From positions 47,763-111,762 of the forward strand of contig JBBADV010000009.1 of assembly GCA_041656295.1 (NCBI GenBank): DNA of 64,000 nucleotides. The letters run 5' to 3'. The position numbers were made by a program, and so were the translations under genes. Position 1 is the first letter of the stretch; each line of letters starts with the position of its first letter. Of the stretch, positions 19,166 through 28,259 are shown in pieces. The DNA is from Kiritimatiellales bacterium (GTDB lineage Bacteria > Verrucomicrobiota > Kiritimatiellia > Kiritimatiellales > Tichowtungiaceae). The notes beneath the pieces were generated by a model. That model was not told the origin of the DNA, searched no databases, and saw nothing but the letters and a program-made list of their open reading frames with translations.

Positions 19166-20011
19166 TTACGCTTCGCCGAGCGCCCAGCGGGTGTAGCGTG
19201 TGACCGTGATGTTATCGCCGATCTCTTTGCCTTTCGCTGCGAGCAGCTGCGTAACACTGATTTTATCGTCTTTCACAAAGGCCTGTTCCAGCAGCGTGTG
19301 GGTTGCGTAGAACTTATTGAGTTTGCCGGCGAGAATGCCTTCAACAATATTTGCCGGTTTGCCTTCCACCTGTTTGGCGAACAGTGCTTTTTCATCATCG
19401 ACGATCTGTGCCGGAATACCATCACGGTTCAGTGCGAGCGGATTGGCAGCGGCAACATGCAGGCAGATATCCATAGCGAGTTCTTTAAACTTGTCGTCAT
19501 GGAATGTTTCGGCTTTTTCGAATGCAAATTCAACCAGCACGCCGACTTTCCCGCCGAGGTGGATATAGCTGGAAACTGCACCGGTGCCGTCGACGACATA
19601 TTTCACACTTTTGCGCAGAATAATATTTTCGCCGATTTCAGCGATCTTGGCAGTGATATCCGCTTTAAACTCTTCCGCCGGATTATCGGCAGCAGAGCAC
19701 ATCGCTTTTTCGGTGAGCTCGCCAACGAATGCCTGGAAGTTATCGGTGCGCGTTACAAAATCGGTCTCGCAGTTCACTTCGATCATCACGCCGCTCTTTC
19801 CGTCCGGCGCAACTTTTGCATTAATTTTTCCATCTTTGGCTACGCGATCAGCTTTTTTAGCCGCGACAGCCATGCCGCGTTCGCGGAGCAGTTTGAATGC
19901 CTGTTCTTTATCTCCGCCGGCTTCCTGCAGGGCGCGTTTGCACTCCATCATGCTGACATTGGTTGCGTCGCGCAGTTCTTTGACGAGTTTTGCGCTGATT
20001 TCTACTGACAT
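19166..20011 (-). CDS. tsf: Translation elongation factor Ts
   Basis: The nucleotide exchange factor for EF-Tu, 281 aa. The N-terminal UBA-like module and signature are clear: LVKELRDATNVSMMECKRAL, then the central motif GKSGVMIEVNCETDFVTRTD. The start at 20011 follows AGAGAGGATCAT. It is 23 bp downstream of rpsB in the usual rpsB-tsf operon, with a terminator after it. Confidence 0.98.
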   Translation of the reverse strand: MSVEISAKLVKELRDATNVSMMECKRALQEAGGDKEQAFKLLRERGMAVAAKKADRVAKDGKINAKVAPDGKSGVMIEVNCETDFVTRTDNFQAFVGELTEKAMCSAADNPAEEFKADITAKIAEIGENIILRKSVKYVVDGTGAVSSYIHLGGKVGVLVEFAFEKAETFHDDKFKELAMDICLHVAAANPLALNRDGIPAQIVDDEKALFAKQVEGKPANIVEGILAGKLNKFYATHTLLEQAFVKDDKISVTQLLAAKGKEIGDNITVTRYTRWALGEA

Positions 20012-20034
20012 AATATGATCCTCTCTATTTTAAA

Positions 20035-21063
20035 TTATTCTACTGCCGGAGTTTCTTCCGCCGCCGCTGCTTCTGTGGCTACCGGCGCTTCTTCGGCTGT
20101 CGGTGCTTCCTCTGCCGGAGCAGGAGCCGCCGCTTCTTTTTTCACTTCAGTTTTTTCGGCTTTCGGTGCTTTTTCAACTTGCGGCTCTTTTTTTGCTTTC
20201 TCGGCTTTGGCTTTATCTTTTTCTTTTTTCAGTTTTTCGAGCACTTTAGCGCGTTTTTTCCTCTCTTCTTCTTCTTTAGCCTTGCGCTCGGCGCGGGCGG
20301 CTTCGGCGACCTTACGATCCGCTTCCTCCTGCTCTTTACGGCGTTTGTCTTCGGCCGCTTTCTGTTTGGTGAACGTATCGTTCGCTTCGGCAATCGTACC
20401 GCCGAGAACTTCGGCGATCAGCGTGAGCGAACGGATGGAGTCGTCGTTGCCCGGGATCGGATAGTCAACTAAATCCGGATCAGCGTTGGTGTCAACCAGT
20501 GCCACCACTGGAATTCCAAGGCGCTGAGCTTCCGCAATCGCCAGCTTTTCACGGCAGATGTCAACCACGAGCAGCGCACCCGGCAGCGATGTCATATGTT
20601 TTACACCGGTGAGGTTGCGTTCAAGTTTATTCAGTTCACGGCGCAGGGTAGAAAGCTCCTTTTTTGGATAGGCTTTCAGTTTTTGTTCGTCTGCGAACAG
20701 CTCCTGAAGCTCTTCCATACGTTTTACGCTCTGGCGCACCGTCTGATTGTTGGTGAGCATTCCGCCGAGCCAGCGGTAAACCACGTACGGCTGATTGGCT
20801 TGTTCAGCCGCTTCCTGAAACACCGTGCGCGCCTGTTTTTTCGTACCGACGAACAGGATTTTACGTCCACCCATCACGGTATCGTTCAGGAACTCCTGCG
20901 CCATTTTCAGGTGCACCAGGGTTTTCTGGAGGTCGATAATATAAATCCCGCTTTTGACGCCATGAATGAAGCGTTTCATTTTAGGATTCCAGCGTTTGGT
21001 CTGATGACCGAAGTGCAGCCCTGCATTCAGCAGGTCCTGAATCGTCACTGTCTTTTCTGACAT
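20035..21063 (-). CDS. rpsB: 30S ribosomal protein S2 with long C-terminal extension
   Basis: Ribosomal protein S2. The core (to about residue 240) has LLNAGLHFGHQTKRWNPKM, FVGTKKQARTVFQEAA and IPGNDDSIRSLTLIAEVL. At 342 aa it is about 90 to 100 residues longer than typical S2. The extra C-terminus is first Lys/Glu/Ala-rich and probably coiled-coil, then Ala/Glu/Pro-rich and acidic. It is the first gene of the rpsB-tsf operon. Confidence 0.97.
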   Translation of the reverse strand: MSEKTVTIQDLLNAGLHFGHQTKRWNPKMKRFIHGVKSGIYIIDLQKTLVHLKMAQEFLNDTVMGGRKILFVGTKKQARTVFQEAAEQANQPYVVYRWLGGMLTNNQTVRQSVKRMEELQELFADEQKLKAYPKKELSTLRRELNKLERNLTGVKHMTSLPGALLVVDICREKLAIAEAQRLGIPVVALVDTNADPDLVDYPIPGNDDSIRSLTLIAEVLGGTIAEANDTFTKQKAAEDKRRKEQEEADRKVAEAARAERKAKEEEERKKRAKVLEKLKKEKDKAKAEKAKKEPQVEKAPKAEKTEVKKEAAAPAPAEEAPTAEEAPVATEAAAAEETPAVE

Positions 21064-21308
21064 GATATTGCCTTTCTATTCGTTCGTTATTGAACAATCC
21101 GCTTTGGCTTTCCACAGGCAGGTGTCAAGCGCTCGCTTCAGCTGCACAACCACGTACAGCTATTAAGGATTGCGTTTGTACACATTCGATGCACCGTCTG
21201 CAAGCGGTTTTACTGAATTTATTTATCTGTAAAAATCTTTGACCGGCATACGGCAGAGTGAGATTATACCAAGCATTAATTATCCGGAACCGAAGGAGTG
21301 TATGGGAT

Positions 21309-23204
21309 ATGAGCGATGTTCTTCAGCATGAATGCGGTATTGCCGCCATTCGACTCTTAAAGCCGTTCGAGCATTACGCCGAAAAATACGGATCTCCCGC
21401 GTTCGCCCTGAACCGCCTTTATCTGCTGATGGAAAAGCAGCATAACCGCGGACAGGACGGTGCCGGTGCAGCAGTGGTTAAAATGGATGTTGAGCCAGGA
21501 CAGCCGTATATTTTCCGGTCGCGTTCCGCAGAGCGGGAACCGATTGCCGGTATCTACCGGTTTATGACGGCTGCCATGGAAGAGTCGCGCCGTAAATATC
21601 CGGAATATGCTGATGACCTAACGTGGATTAAACAGAATGCAAAATTTGCCGGCGAACTTATGCTCGGTCATCTGCGTTACGGAACGAGCGGCGGGAGCGG
21701 GTCAGATTTTTGTCATCCGTTTCTCCGTCAGAGCAACTGGCGCAGCCGGAATCTGCTGCTCGCCGGAAATTTTAATCTGACGAATAACGACGAACTGTTT
21801 GAAGCGCTGGTTGAGCTTGGACAGCATCCGCGCAATGAAACGGATACTGTTTTAGTGTTGGAAAAAATAGGTCATTTTCTGGATGAAGAGAACGACCGGC
21901 TGTTCCGTGAATTTCGTAAAGAGGGTCTTGAACGCGCTGAAATCTCCAAAAAGATCGGTGATCATCTGGATCTGATTACCGTGTTGAAACGTGCGGTGAA
22001 AAATTTTGACGGCGGTTACGCGATGGCGGGAATTATTGGCAATGGTGATATGTTTGTTGTGCGCGACGCCTGCGGAATACGTCCGGCATTTTTCTGGAGA
22101 GATGATGAGTTTGCGGTGATTGCATCTGAGCGTCCGGCAATTCAAACCGCCTTTGGTGCGCAGGTGGAGGAGGTACAGGAAGTCGCGCCGGGACACGCGC
22201 TGGTGATCCGCCGCTGCGGCGAAATACTGCACAAACGGATTTCCGAACCGATGCCGGAAAAACCATGTTCATTTGAGCGAATCTATTTTTCGCGCGGAAC
22301 AGACCGCGATATTTATGAAGAACGCAAGCAGCTTGGCCGGCAGTTGACGGATCCGATATTGAAAGCAATTGATTATGATTTGAATAACACCGTGTTTTCG
22401 TACATTCCGAATACAGCGGCGTCTGCTTTTTACGGCATGATGGAAGGGGTTCAGGAATATGTGGCTGAGCGTGCAAAGTATCATATCCTGCACGAAAAAA
22501 ATCTTTCACCGGAACGGATTGATGAATTAATTAATTATCGCCCGCGTATGGAAAAAATCATGGTGAAGGACACCAAGTTGCGCACATTTATCATGACAGA
22601 TGCCGACCGGCGTGACCTGGTTGCGCTGGTGTATGACACCGCATATGGTGTAGTTAAAACAACTGACACGCTGGTGGTAATCGATGATTCAATTGTGCGC
22701 GGTACAACGCTGCGTGAGAGTATCGTGCGCATTCTTGACCGGTTGAATCCGAAGCGCATCATCATTGTTTCATCTGCACCGGAAATCCGTTATCCCGACT
22801 GCTACGGCATTGACATGTCGCGGTTGAAAGAGTTTGTGGCGTTTCAGGCGGCGGTGGAGCTGGCACAGGAAACAGGACAGGGCGATATCCTGCAGGAAAT
22901 TTATATGGCCAGCAAAGCCAGCCTTAAACAGCCGCGCAATCAGGTGAAAAACGAAGTGAAAGCATTGTATGATCTGTTTACACCGGAACAGGTCATCAAT
23001 AAAATCAGTGAGCTTCTTCGCCCGGATGATTTAAATGCAGAGTTAAAAATTATATTTCAGAGTATCGCAGGTCTTCACGCGGCAATTCCGAAACATACCG
23101 GGGACTGGTATTTCAGTGGTAACTATCCAACGCCCGGCGGAAATCGCGTTGCTAACCGCTCATTCATTAACTACATTGAAAACAGCGACGCACGGGCATA
23201 CTGA
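21309..23204 (+). CDS. purF: Amidophosphoribosyltransferase, long variant
   Basis: Catalyses the first committed step of purine synthesis (PRPP + Gln to phosphoribosylamine). The Ntn-type glutaminase begins at Cys9 (MSDVLQHECGIAAI), so an eight-residue propeptide must be removed. NRGQDGAGA and GHLRYGTSGGSG are the glutaminase motifs. The PRPP loop is VVIDDSIVRGTTLRES. At 631 aa it is longer than the usual 470-505 aa. The extra sequence lies in inserts (for example the acidic segment near residues 185-225) and a C-terminal extension. The start at 21309 follows GAAGGAG. Confidence 0.9.
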   Translation: MSDVLQHECGIAAIRLLKPFEHYAEKYGSPAFALNRLYLLMEKQHNRGQDGAGAAVVKMDVEPGQPYIFRSRSAEREPIAGIYRFMTAAMEESRRKYPEYADDLTWIKQNAKFAGELMLGHLRYGTSGGSGSDFCHPFLRQSNWRSRNLLLAGNFNLTNNDELFEALVELGQHPRNETDTVLVLEKIGHFLDEENDRLFREFRKEGLERAEISKKIGDHLDLITVLKRAVKNFDGGYAMAGIIGNGDMFVVRDACGIRPAFFWRDDEFAVIASERPAIQTAFGAQVEEVQEVAPGHALVIRRCGEILHKRISEPMPEKPCSFERIYFSRGTDRDIYEERKQLGRQLTDPILKAIDYDLNNTVFSYIPNTAASAFYGMMEGVQEYVAERAKYHILHEKNLSPERIDELINYRPRMEKIMVKDTKLRTFIMTDADRRDLVALVYDTAYGVVKTTDTLVVIDDSIVRGTTLRESIVRILDRLNPKRIIIVSSAPEIRYPDCYGIDMSRLKEFVAFQAAVELAQETGQGDILQEIYMASKASLKQPRNQVKNEVKALYDLFTPEQVINKISELLRPDDLNAELKIIFQSIAGLHAAIPKHTGDWYFSGNYPTPGGNRVANRSFINYIENSDARAY

Positions 23205-23471
23205 AAGCAGGCACATTCTGTTGTGCTTGTGAATGTTCGGCAAAGCGATAGAGAGGTATCCTTGTCTCCGCTTCTGTGTGTGGGATCCAATGTTTGATTC
23301 TTTATCATCTTTCGCAGTTACAATAACTGAAAAAACCTCTAAGCTCGCATCCGTGTTTAGATCGGGATTTATTGCAATTAACTAAGGAGAGAACAAACCG
23401 GCCGTAAACTGCAACCGGGTTTCGGAAGAATATATAATTGCGTGCTGCGAATTTTAAATGAGTATTCAGCC

Positions 23472-23711
23472 ATGAATAAATTAAAGTTAATTGAGACGTT
23501 GAGTTCCGGGTTGCGCAAGCAATTGGATTCAAATATTAAAATTCAGAAAAAACTGTCTGAGATTGAAAAAATCTTACAGAAACATAATGCTGTGCTAGTC
23601 GACGTTTTAGAACAAATCAAACCGTTATTAAAATCACCAGAAAATCCAATGGAAAAGCATTTAAACTCCAACGCATATATTTATAAATCTGATCCGGGAG
23701 AGATTGAATAA
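23472..23711 (+). CDS. Small coiled-coil protein, unknown
   Basis: 79 aa from the ATG at 23472 (MNKLKLIETLSSGLRKQL). The first 60 residues have a heptad-like spacing of Leu and Ile with many Lys and Glu, suggesting a coiled coil. There is no signal peptide or TM segment. The stop overlaps the glgB start (TAATG), so translation is probably coupled and the product may act with the branching enzyme. No family is recognised, and base composition is more AT-rich than glgB. Confidence 0.6.
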   Translation: MNKLKLIETLSSGLRKQLDSNIKIQKKLSEIEKILQKHNAVLVDVLEQIKPLLKSPENPMEKHLNSNAYIYKSDPGEIE

Positions 23712-25621
23712 TGGAAAAACGACCGGCATTAACGGATTTTGATCTATTTCTTTACGGTCAAGGCACGCTGTATCGCGCATATGAAAAATTTGGCGCGCAT
23801 CTGCTGGAAGAAGATGGAAAGCAGGGTGCGTATTTTTCGGTGTGGGCGCCGAATGCGGAATCTGTCAGCGTTATCGGTTCATTCAATAACTGGGAAGCAT
23901 GGGTTCACCGGATGACGCGCATCAAAAATTCCGGTATCTGGGAGATTTTTATTCCCGGCGTGCAAGAGGGCGATCAATATAAATTTGAAATCAAAGGACC
24001 GAACGGATTCTGGGCACAAAAAGCTGATCCATTTGCAGTCTACGCCGAACTTCGTCCACGCACCGCGTCGATCGTTTACGACCTTGAGCGATATCAATGG
24101 AACGACAGCGAATGGGAACAGCGCCGGGCGCAAACGAATTGGCATCAAAAACCGATTAGTGTTTACGAAGTGCATCTCGGTTCATGGAAACGTGCCGACG
24201 GCTGGCGCTGGCTGACCTATCACGAACTCGCCGATCAGCTGATTCCATATGTTAAAGAAATGGGTTATACGCACATTGAACTGATGCCGGTAGCCGAACA
24301 TCCGTTCGACGGTTCATGGGGTTATCAAGCCGGCAGTTATTTTGCGCCGACGTCGCGTTTCGGAACGCCGGACGATTTCCGGTTTTTTATCGATCGCTGT
24401 CATCAGGAGAATATCGGCGTTATTCTTGACTGGGTCCCGGCACACTTTCCGAAAGATGCACACGGACTCGGATATTTCGACGGCACGCACCTGTACGAAC
24501 ACGCCGATCCGCGTCAGGGCGAACACATGGACTGGGGCACATTGATTTTTAACTACGGCCGGCATGAAGTCAGCGGATTTCTGCTTTCAAATGCACTGTT
24601 CTGGGCGCTGGAATATCACATTGACGGTATTCGCGTTGACGCCGTTGCCAGCATGCTCTATCTCGACTATTCACGTTCTACAGGACAGTGGATTCCAAAC
24701 AAATACGGTGGGCGCGAAAATCTGGAAGCCATTGAATTTCTCAAACACTTCAACAGCATTATTCACCGCGAAGTGCCGGGGTTTTTAACGTTCGCTGAAG
24801 AATCCACCGCGTTTCCAAAAGTTTCGCATCCGGTCACCGACGGCGGACTCGGCTTCGATTTTAAATGGAACATGGGCTGGATGAACGACACGCTGAAATA
24901 TTTCAGCAAAGATCCGGTGTACCGCAAATATCATCAGGGCGATCTAACATTTTCGATGATTTATGCATTTACCGAAAATTTTATTCTGCCGTTTTCACAC
25001 GACGAAGTGGTGCACGGGAAAGCCTCGCTGCTCGATAAAATGCCCGGCGACTTCTGGCAGAAATTTGCTAACATGCGCCTGCTGTTCGCCTATATGTTTG
25101 CACATCCCGGAAAAAAACTGCTCTTTATGGGCTGTGAAATCGGTCAGTGGCGCGAATGGGACGCTATCACCAGCCTTGACTGGAATCTGCTCGACTACGC
25201 ACCGCACCGCAAACTCAAAGACCTCGTCGCCAGGCTGAATCATCTCTATTTGTCCGAACCGGCGCTGTACGATATTGAATCGTCGTGGGAAGGGTTTGAC
25301 TGGATCGACTTCCACGATGCCGCCAGTTCTGTTATCTCATTCCAGCGTAAAGGCCGCGATTCAAACGAAAGCATTGTGTGCATTTTAAATTTAACGCCGA
25401 CACCGCGCAACGGTTATCGCATCGGGCTTCCGCAGGACGGCAGCTGGAAAATAATTCTGAATACTGACGCAATGAATTATGGCGGCAGCGATACCGGTCC
25501 GGCAGAAGGGCATACGCTCGATGCGCACCATCTGCCGTGGCATGGTAAGGGATTTTCGCTTCAGCTCGATCTGCCGCCGCTCGGTGCGCTGCTGCTTCAG
25601 GCAAAAAAACCGGAAGTGTAA
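23711..25621 (+). CDS. glgB: 1,4-alpha-glucan branching enzyme
   Basis: A GH13 enzyme that makes alpha-1,6 branches in glycogen, 636 aa. The N-terminal CBM48 has YFSVWAPNAESVSVIGSFNN. The catalytic domain has HPFDGSWGYQ, the nucleophile motif DGIRVDAVASMLYLDYSR, the acid/base FAEESTAFP and the third Asp in LPFSHDEVVHGK. The C-terminal beta domain is present. Translation is coupled to the small gene upstream. With malQ it points to glycogen storage. Confidence 0.97.
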   Translation: MEKRPALTDFDLFLYGQGTLYRAYEKFGAHLLEEDGKQGAYFSVWAPNAESVSVIGSFNNWEAWVHRMTRIKNSGIWEIFIPGVQEGDQYKFEIKGPNGFWAQKADPFAVYAELRPRTASIVYDLERYQWNDSEWEQRRAQTNWHQKPISVYEVHLGSWKRADGWRWLTYHELADQLIPYVKEMGYTHIELMPVAEHPFDGSWGYQAGSYFAPTSRFGTPDDFRFFIDRCHQENIGVILDWVPAHFPKDAHGLGYFDGTHLYEHADPRQGEHMDWGTLIFNYGRHEVSGFLLSNALFWALEYHIDGIRVDAVASMLYLDYSRSTGQWIPNKYGGRENLEAIEFLKHFNSIIHREVPGFLTFAEESTAFPKVSHPVTDGGLGFDFKWNMGWMNDTLKYFSKDPVYRKYHQGDLTFSMIYAFTENFILPFSHDEVVHGKASLLDKMPGDFWQKFANMRLLFAYMFAHPGKKLLFMGCEIGQWREWDAITSLDWNLLDYAPHRKLKDLVARLNHLYLSEPALYDIESSWEGFDWIDFHDAASSVISFQRKGRDSNESIVCILNLTPTPRNGYRIGLPQDGSWKIILNTDAMNYGGSDTGPAEGHTLDAHHLPWHGKGFSLQLDLPPLGALLLQAKKPEV

Positions 25622-25631
25622 ATTTGAGTCT

Positions 25632-25997
25632 TCATTCTCCCTTATAAATACATCCCGATGTTTCAGTTTCGCGGATGATGATTTTTGAGAGCAGGGGCAG
25701 TTGCGGTTTAAGTTTATTCCACAGCCAGATGCACATGTTTTCGCTGGTTGGATTTGCCAGGCCGTCAATGTCATTCAGCATGGAATGGTCAAGTTGTTTA
25801 AACACCGGATCGCACGCCTGAGACAGATCACCAAAATCCATCACAAACCCGGTTTCTGAATTCACTGGTCCGCACAAAAAAATATCCACTTCATAACCAT
25901 GGCCGTGTATTGCGGAGCATTTGTGCGTTTCCGGTACGCCGGTCAACCGGTGTGCCGCATCAAAGCGGAACGTTTTATAAATTTCCATATTAGCCAT
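25632..25997 (-). CDS. queD: 6-carboxy-5,6,7,8-tetrahydropterin synthase
   Basis: Converts dihydroneopterin triphosphate to CPH4, the first dedicated step to queuosine. Its 121 aa are typical. It has the zinc histidines in FRFDAAHRL and AIHGHGYEV, the catalytic Cys in HKCSA, and the conserved motifs DFGDL, LDHSMLND and PTSENM. It is the last gene of the minus-strand queuosine cluster, 107 bp after queC. Confidence 0.95.
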   Translation of the reverse strand: MANMEIYKTFRFDAAHRLTGVPETHKCSAIHGHGYEVDIFLCGPVNSETGFVMDFGDLSQACDPVFKQLDHSMLNDIDGLANPTSENMCIWLWNKLKPQLPLLSKIIIRETETSGCIYKGE

Positions 25998-26104
25998 AAC
26001 GTCTCATTTATTTTTTCAGCAGTTTCGATTACAAATTTTTTAATTAAAACACCAATCTGTTTATACCAGTTTAAATGCCACTTTCCACACCGGTTTTCTG
26101 CACT

Positions 26105-26797
26105 TCATAATATCACAGGTATATATTTTCTTGGATCAACAATTCCTGTTTCTAAAAATCCTTTCAGACGCAGGCGGCAGCTATCGCAAGTGCCGCAGGC
26201 TGAGCCGTCTGCCGCCGGATCATAACAGCTTGACGTTTTACTGTAATCTACGCCGAGCTTCAGCCCGCACCGGATAATTTCTGCTTTTGTTAACTGCTGC
26301 AGCGGTGTGTGAATTTTAAATTTCTGTTTGCTGCTGATGCCGGCTTTTGTCGCCAGATTTGCCGTTATTTCAAACGCCGCAATAAATTCCGGACGGCAGT
26401 CCGGATAGCCGCTGTAATCGAGCGAGTTTGTGCCGATAAAAATATCAAAACTCTCCAGCACTTCCGCCCATGCCAGTGCATACGAAAGAAAAACAGTGTT
26501 GCGTGCCGGAACATACGTTACCGGAATTTCCTCGCTGCCGGTTTGGTGCGGCACGTCAATGTTCATATCGGTTAGTGCCGATCCGCCGAACGCTGTTAAA
26601 TCAATAGATATGATACGGTGCTCTTTCACAGTGATAGATTTAGCAGTCTGTTTGGCGCATTCCAATTCAATGGCGTGGCGCTGACCGTAACAAAATGAAA
26701 GTGCATAACATTCAAAGCCCTCCGCTTTCGCGATCGCCAGCGTTGTTGCGGAATCAAGTCCGCCGCTTAAAAGTACAACTGCTTTCTTTTTCACCAT
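26105..26797 (-). CDS. queC: 7-cyano-7-deazaguanine synthase
   Basis: An ATP-dependent enzyme making preQ0 from CDG. The PP-loop VVLLSGGLDSATTL is at the N-terminus. The zinc-binding cysteines form the cluster at the C-terminus (SCYDP...CGTCDSCRLR). I prefer the ATG at 26797 (MVKKKAVV) over 26806, since it is closest to the fold; the difference is three codons. It follows queE by about 30 bp. Confidence 0.95.
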   Translation of the reverse strand: MVKKKAVVLLSGGLDSATTLAIAKAEGFECYALSFCYGQRHAIELECAKQTAKSITVKEHRIISIDLTAFGGSALTDMNIDVPHQTGSEEIPVTYVPARNTVFLSYALAWAEVLESFDIFIGTNSLDYSGYPDCRPEFIAAFEITANLATKAGISSKQKFKIHTPLQQLTKAEIIRCGLKLGVDYSKTSSCYDPAADGSACGTCDSCRLRLKGFLETGIVDPRKYIPVIL

Positions 26798-26827
26798 GCC
26801 ATCCATCCGTTATCTATTATTCCATGC

Positions 26828-27589
26828 TCAAAGCAGTCCCATCATTTTATGACTTTGCGGAATAATACGCACCCCGCGTCCGATTGCGCACGATATGTTC
26901 GACTGCCACATCAGTATCTGCTGCGCCGTCGGAACATTTTTCATACGCAATGCCGCTGTCATCGGTTGTAAAACTATTGCCGCCGGTGTTTGGGAAGTAC
27001 GGATTAAATCCGCCGCTGTTTTTAGATCGTCGTCACTTGTAGCGGAATTGACAACCAGCTTGATCGTTGCTGAAATTTTATATTCATTAATTAACGCAAG
27101 AAATGCGGCATGTGCGTTCCATGTTCCGGGTTCGCCGGTAACGCTCGGCAGTTTGATATCCATCAATATATGATCCACCGCCGGTGCAATTTTTGCAAAC
27201 GCGTCCGGCAGGTCGCCGCTGGTTTCCAGATGCACCGGCAGTTTCAGTGTGTGTTTTGCCGTCGGTATAAATTTCCCCAGAAATTCGACCTGCAGCAGCG
27301 GCTCACCGCCGGTGATGAATAGATCGGCATGTGCAAGTTGCGGCGCATTCAATTGCTGTAAAAGGTCCAGCAGTTTTGCCGGCGACAGCGGATTCGGTGC
27401 AAACGAAAATTTACCGCTGCCGGGAACGGTTTCAATGCGGACGGAATCCGTACGTGCCGTTTCTGTGTCGCAATAGAGACAGTCCCGGTGGCAGTCGCAA
27501 ACGCGTACAAACAGCTGGCGCCGGCCGATATTCACCCCTTCGCCCTGCGCCGAGCTGAAAATTTCGCTGATATATGCTGTTGTATTCAT
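26828..27589 (-). CDS. queE: 7-carboxy-7-deazaguanine synthase (radical SAM)
   Basis: Converts CPH4 to CDG. It has the radical-SAM cysteines in the form CHRDCLYCDTE (Cx3Cx2C), the Gly-rich SAM loop ITGGEPLLQ, and the N-terminal substrate motif FSSAQGEGVNIGRRQLFVR. Its 253 aa are at the upper end of the family. The gap to the upstream phosphopantetheinyl transferase gene is a single base, so both belong to one transcript. Confidence 0.94.
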   Translation of the reverse strand: MNTTAYISEIFSSAQGEGVNIGRRQLFVRVCDCHRDCLYCDTETARTDSVRIETVPGSGKFSFAPNPLSPAKLLDLLQQLNAPQLAHADLFITGGEPLLQVEFLGKFIPTAKHTLKLPVHLETSGDLPDAFAKIAPAVDHILMDIKLPSVTGEPGTWNAHAAFLALINEYKISATIKLVVNSATSDDDLKTAADLIRTSQTPAAIVLQPMTAALRMKNVPTAQQILMWQSNISCAIGRGVRIIPQSHKMMGLL

Positions 27590-27590
27590 T

Positions 27591-28256
27591 TTATTGGTTC
27601 AAACATAATACTTTTATCTCAATCGCCGGAGCTTCAGCAACAACGGCTGCAGCGTATGCGGGGTCGATGTCGAGCAGTTGGAAAAACCATCGTTTATCGG
27701 CGCTGACAGCCGGTGAATAATATGCTTCGCCGGTCGGTACAGAAAACTTTTTTAATTCCCGAAAGATGCCGGTGCTGCGCGCTTTGGCATACGCTTCTTT
27801 TTTTGCCCACAGATCAAAAAAAACGGCCGGTGAATTCTCAGCAAAAAATTTCTGCTCCGCCGGCGTAAACCAGCGTTCAGCAATTTCCTGAACGTTCATT
27901 TGTTCGCGCCGGAATTCAATATCAATTCCCACTGCGCGCCCGGCGGTCACAGCAATCAGCATCCGGTCGCGAGAGTGCGATACATTAAAATTTAACTCTC
28001 CGTTCATCAGCAGCGGCTTGCCCTGTGGCGATTTTATTAGTTCAAGTGCCGCCGGATTCTCATTCAGGCAGCTGCCAAGAATTTTTCGCAGCAGTCCGCG
28101 GCCGGTAATAAAACGGTTTGCCTCCCGCAGACTGCTGAATTTCCCGGCGCGCTCCAGTTCCGCGCCGGAAAGCAGCGGCCGGCATTCATCCGGTGTAATG
28201 CAGATATCCGGCAGAAAAATATTCCATACATGAATCGACTGGCTGAAATCATTCAT
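27591..28256 (-). CDS. 4'-phosphopantetheinyl transferase (Sfp type)
   Basis: Attaches phosphopantetheine to carrier proteins. The Mg-binding motif is VGIDIEFRR and the second signature is FFDLWAKKEAYAKA, both characteristic of the Sfp/AcpT superfamily. It is 221 aa, the usual size. It lies between an auxin-efflux-type transporter and queE with gaps of 3 bp and 1 bp. No polyketide or peptide synthetase is in the window, so its carrier protein is unknown. Confidence 0.9.
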   Translation of the reverse strand: MNDFSQSIHVWNIFLPDICITPDECRPLLSGAELERAGKFSSLREANRFITGRGLLRKILGSCLNENPAALELIKSPQGKPLLMNGELNFNVSHSRDRMLIAVTAGRAVGIDIEFRREQMNVQEIAERWFTPAEQKFFAENSPAVFFDLWAKKEAYAKARSTGIFRELKKFSVPTGEAYYSPAVSADKRWFFQLLDIDPAYAAAVVAEAPAIEIKVLCLNQ

Positions 28257-28259
28257 AGT

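Noticed and set aside
19142..20008. A 288-codon plus-strand frame opposite tsf
   Set aside because: It mirrors tsf almost exactly. EF-Ts motifs read in the minus strand.
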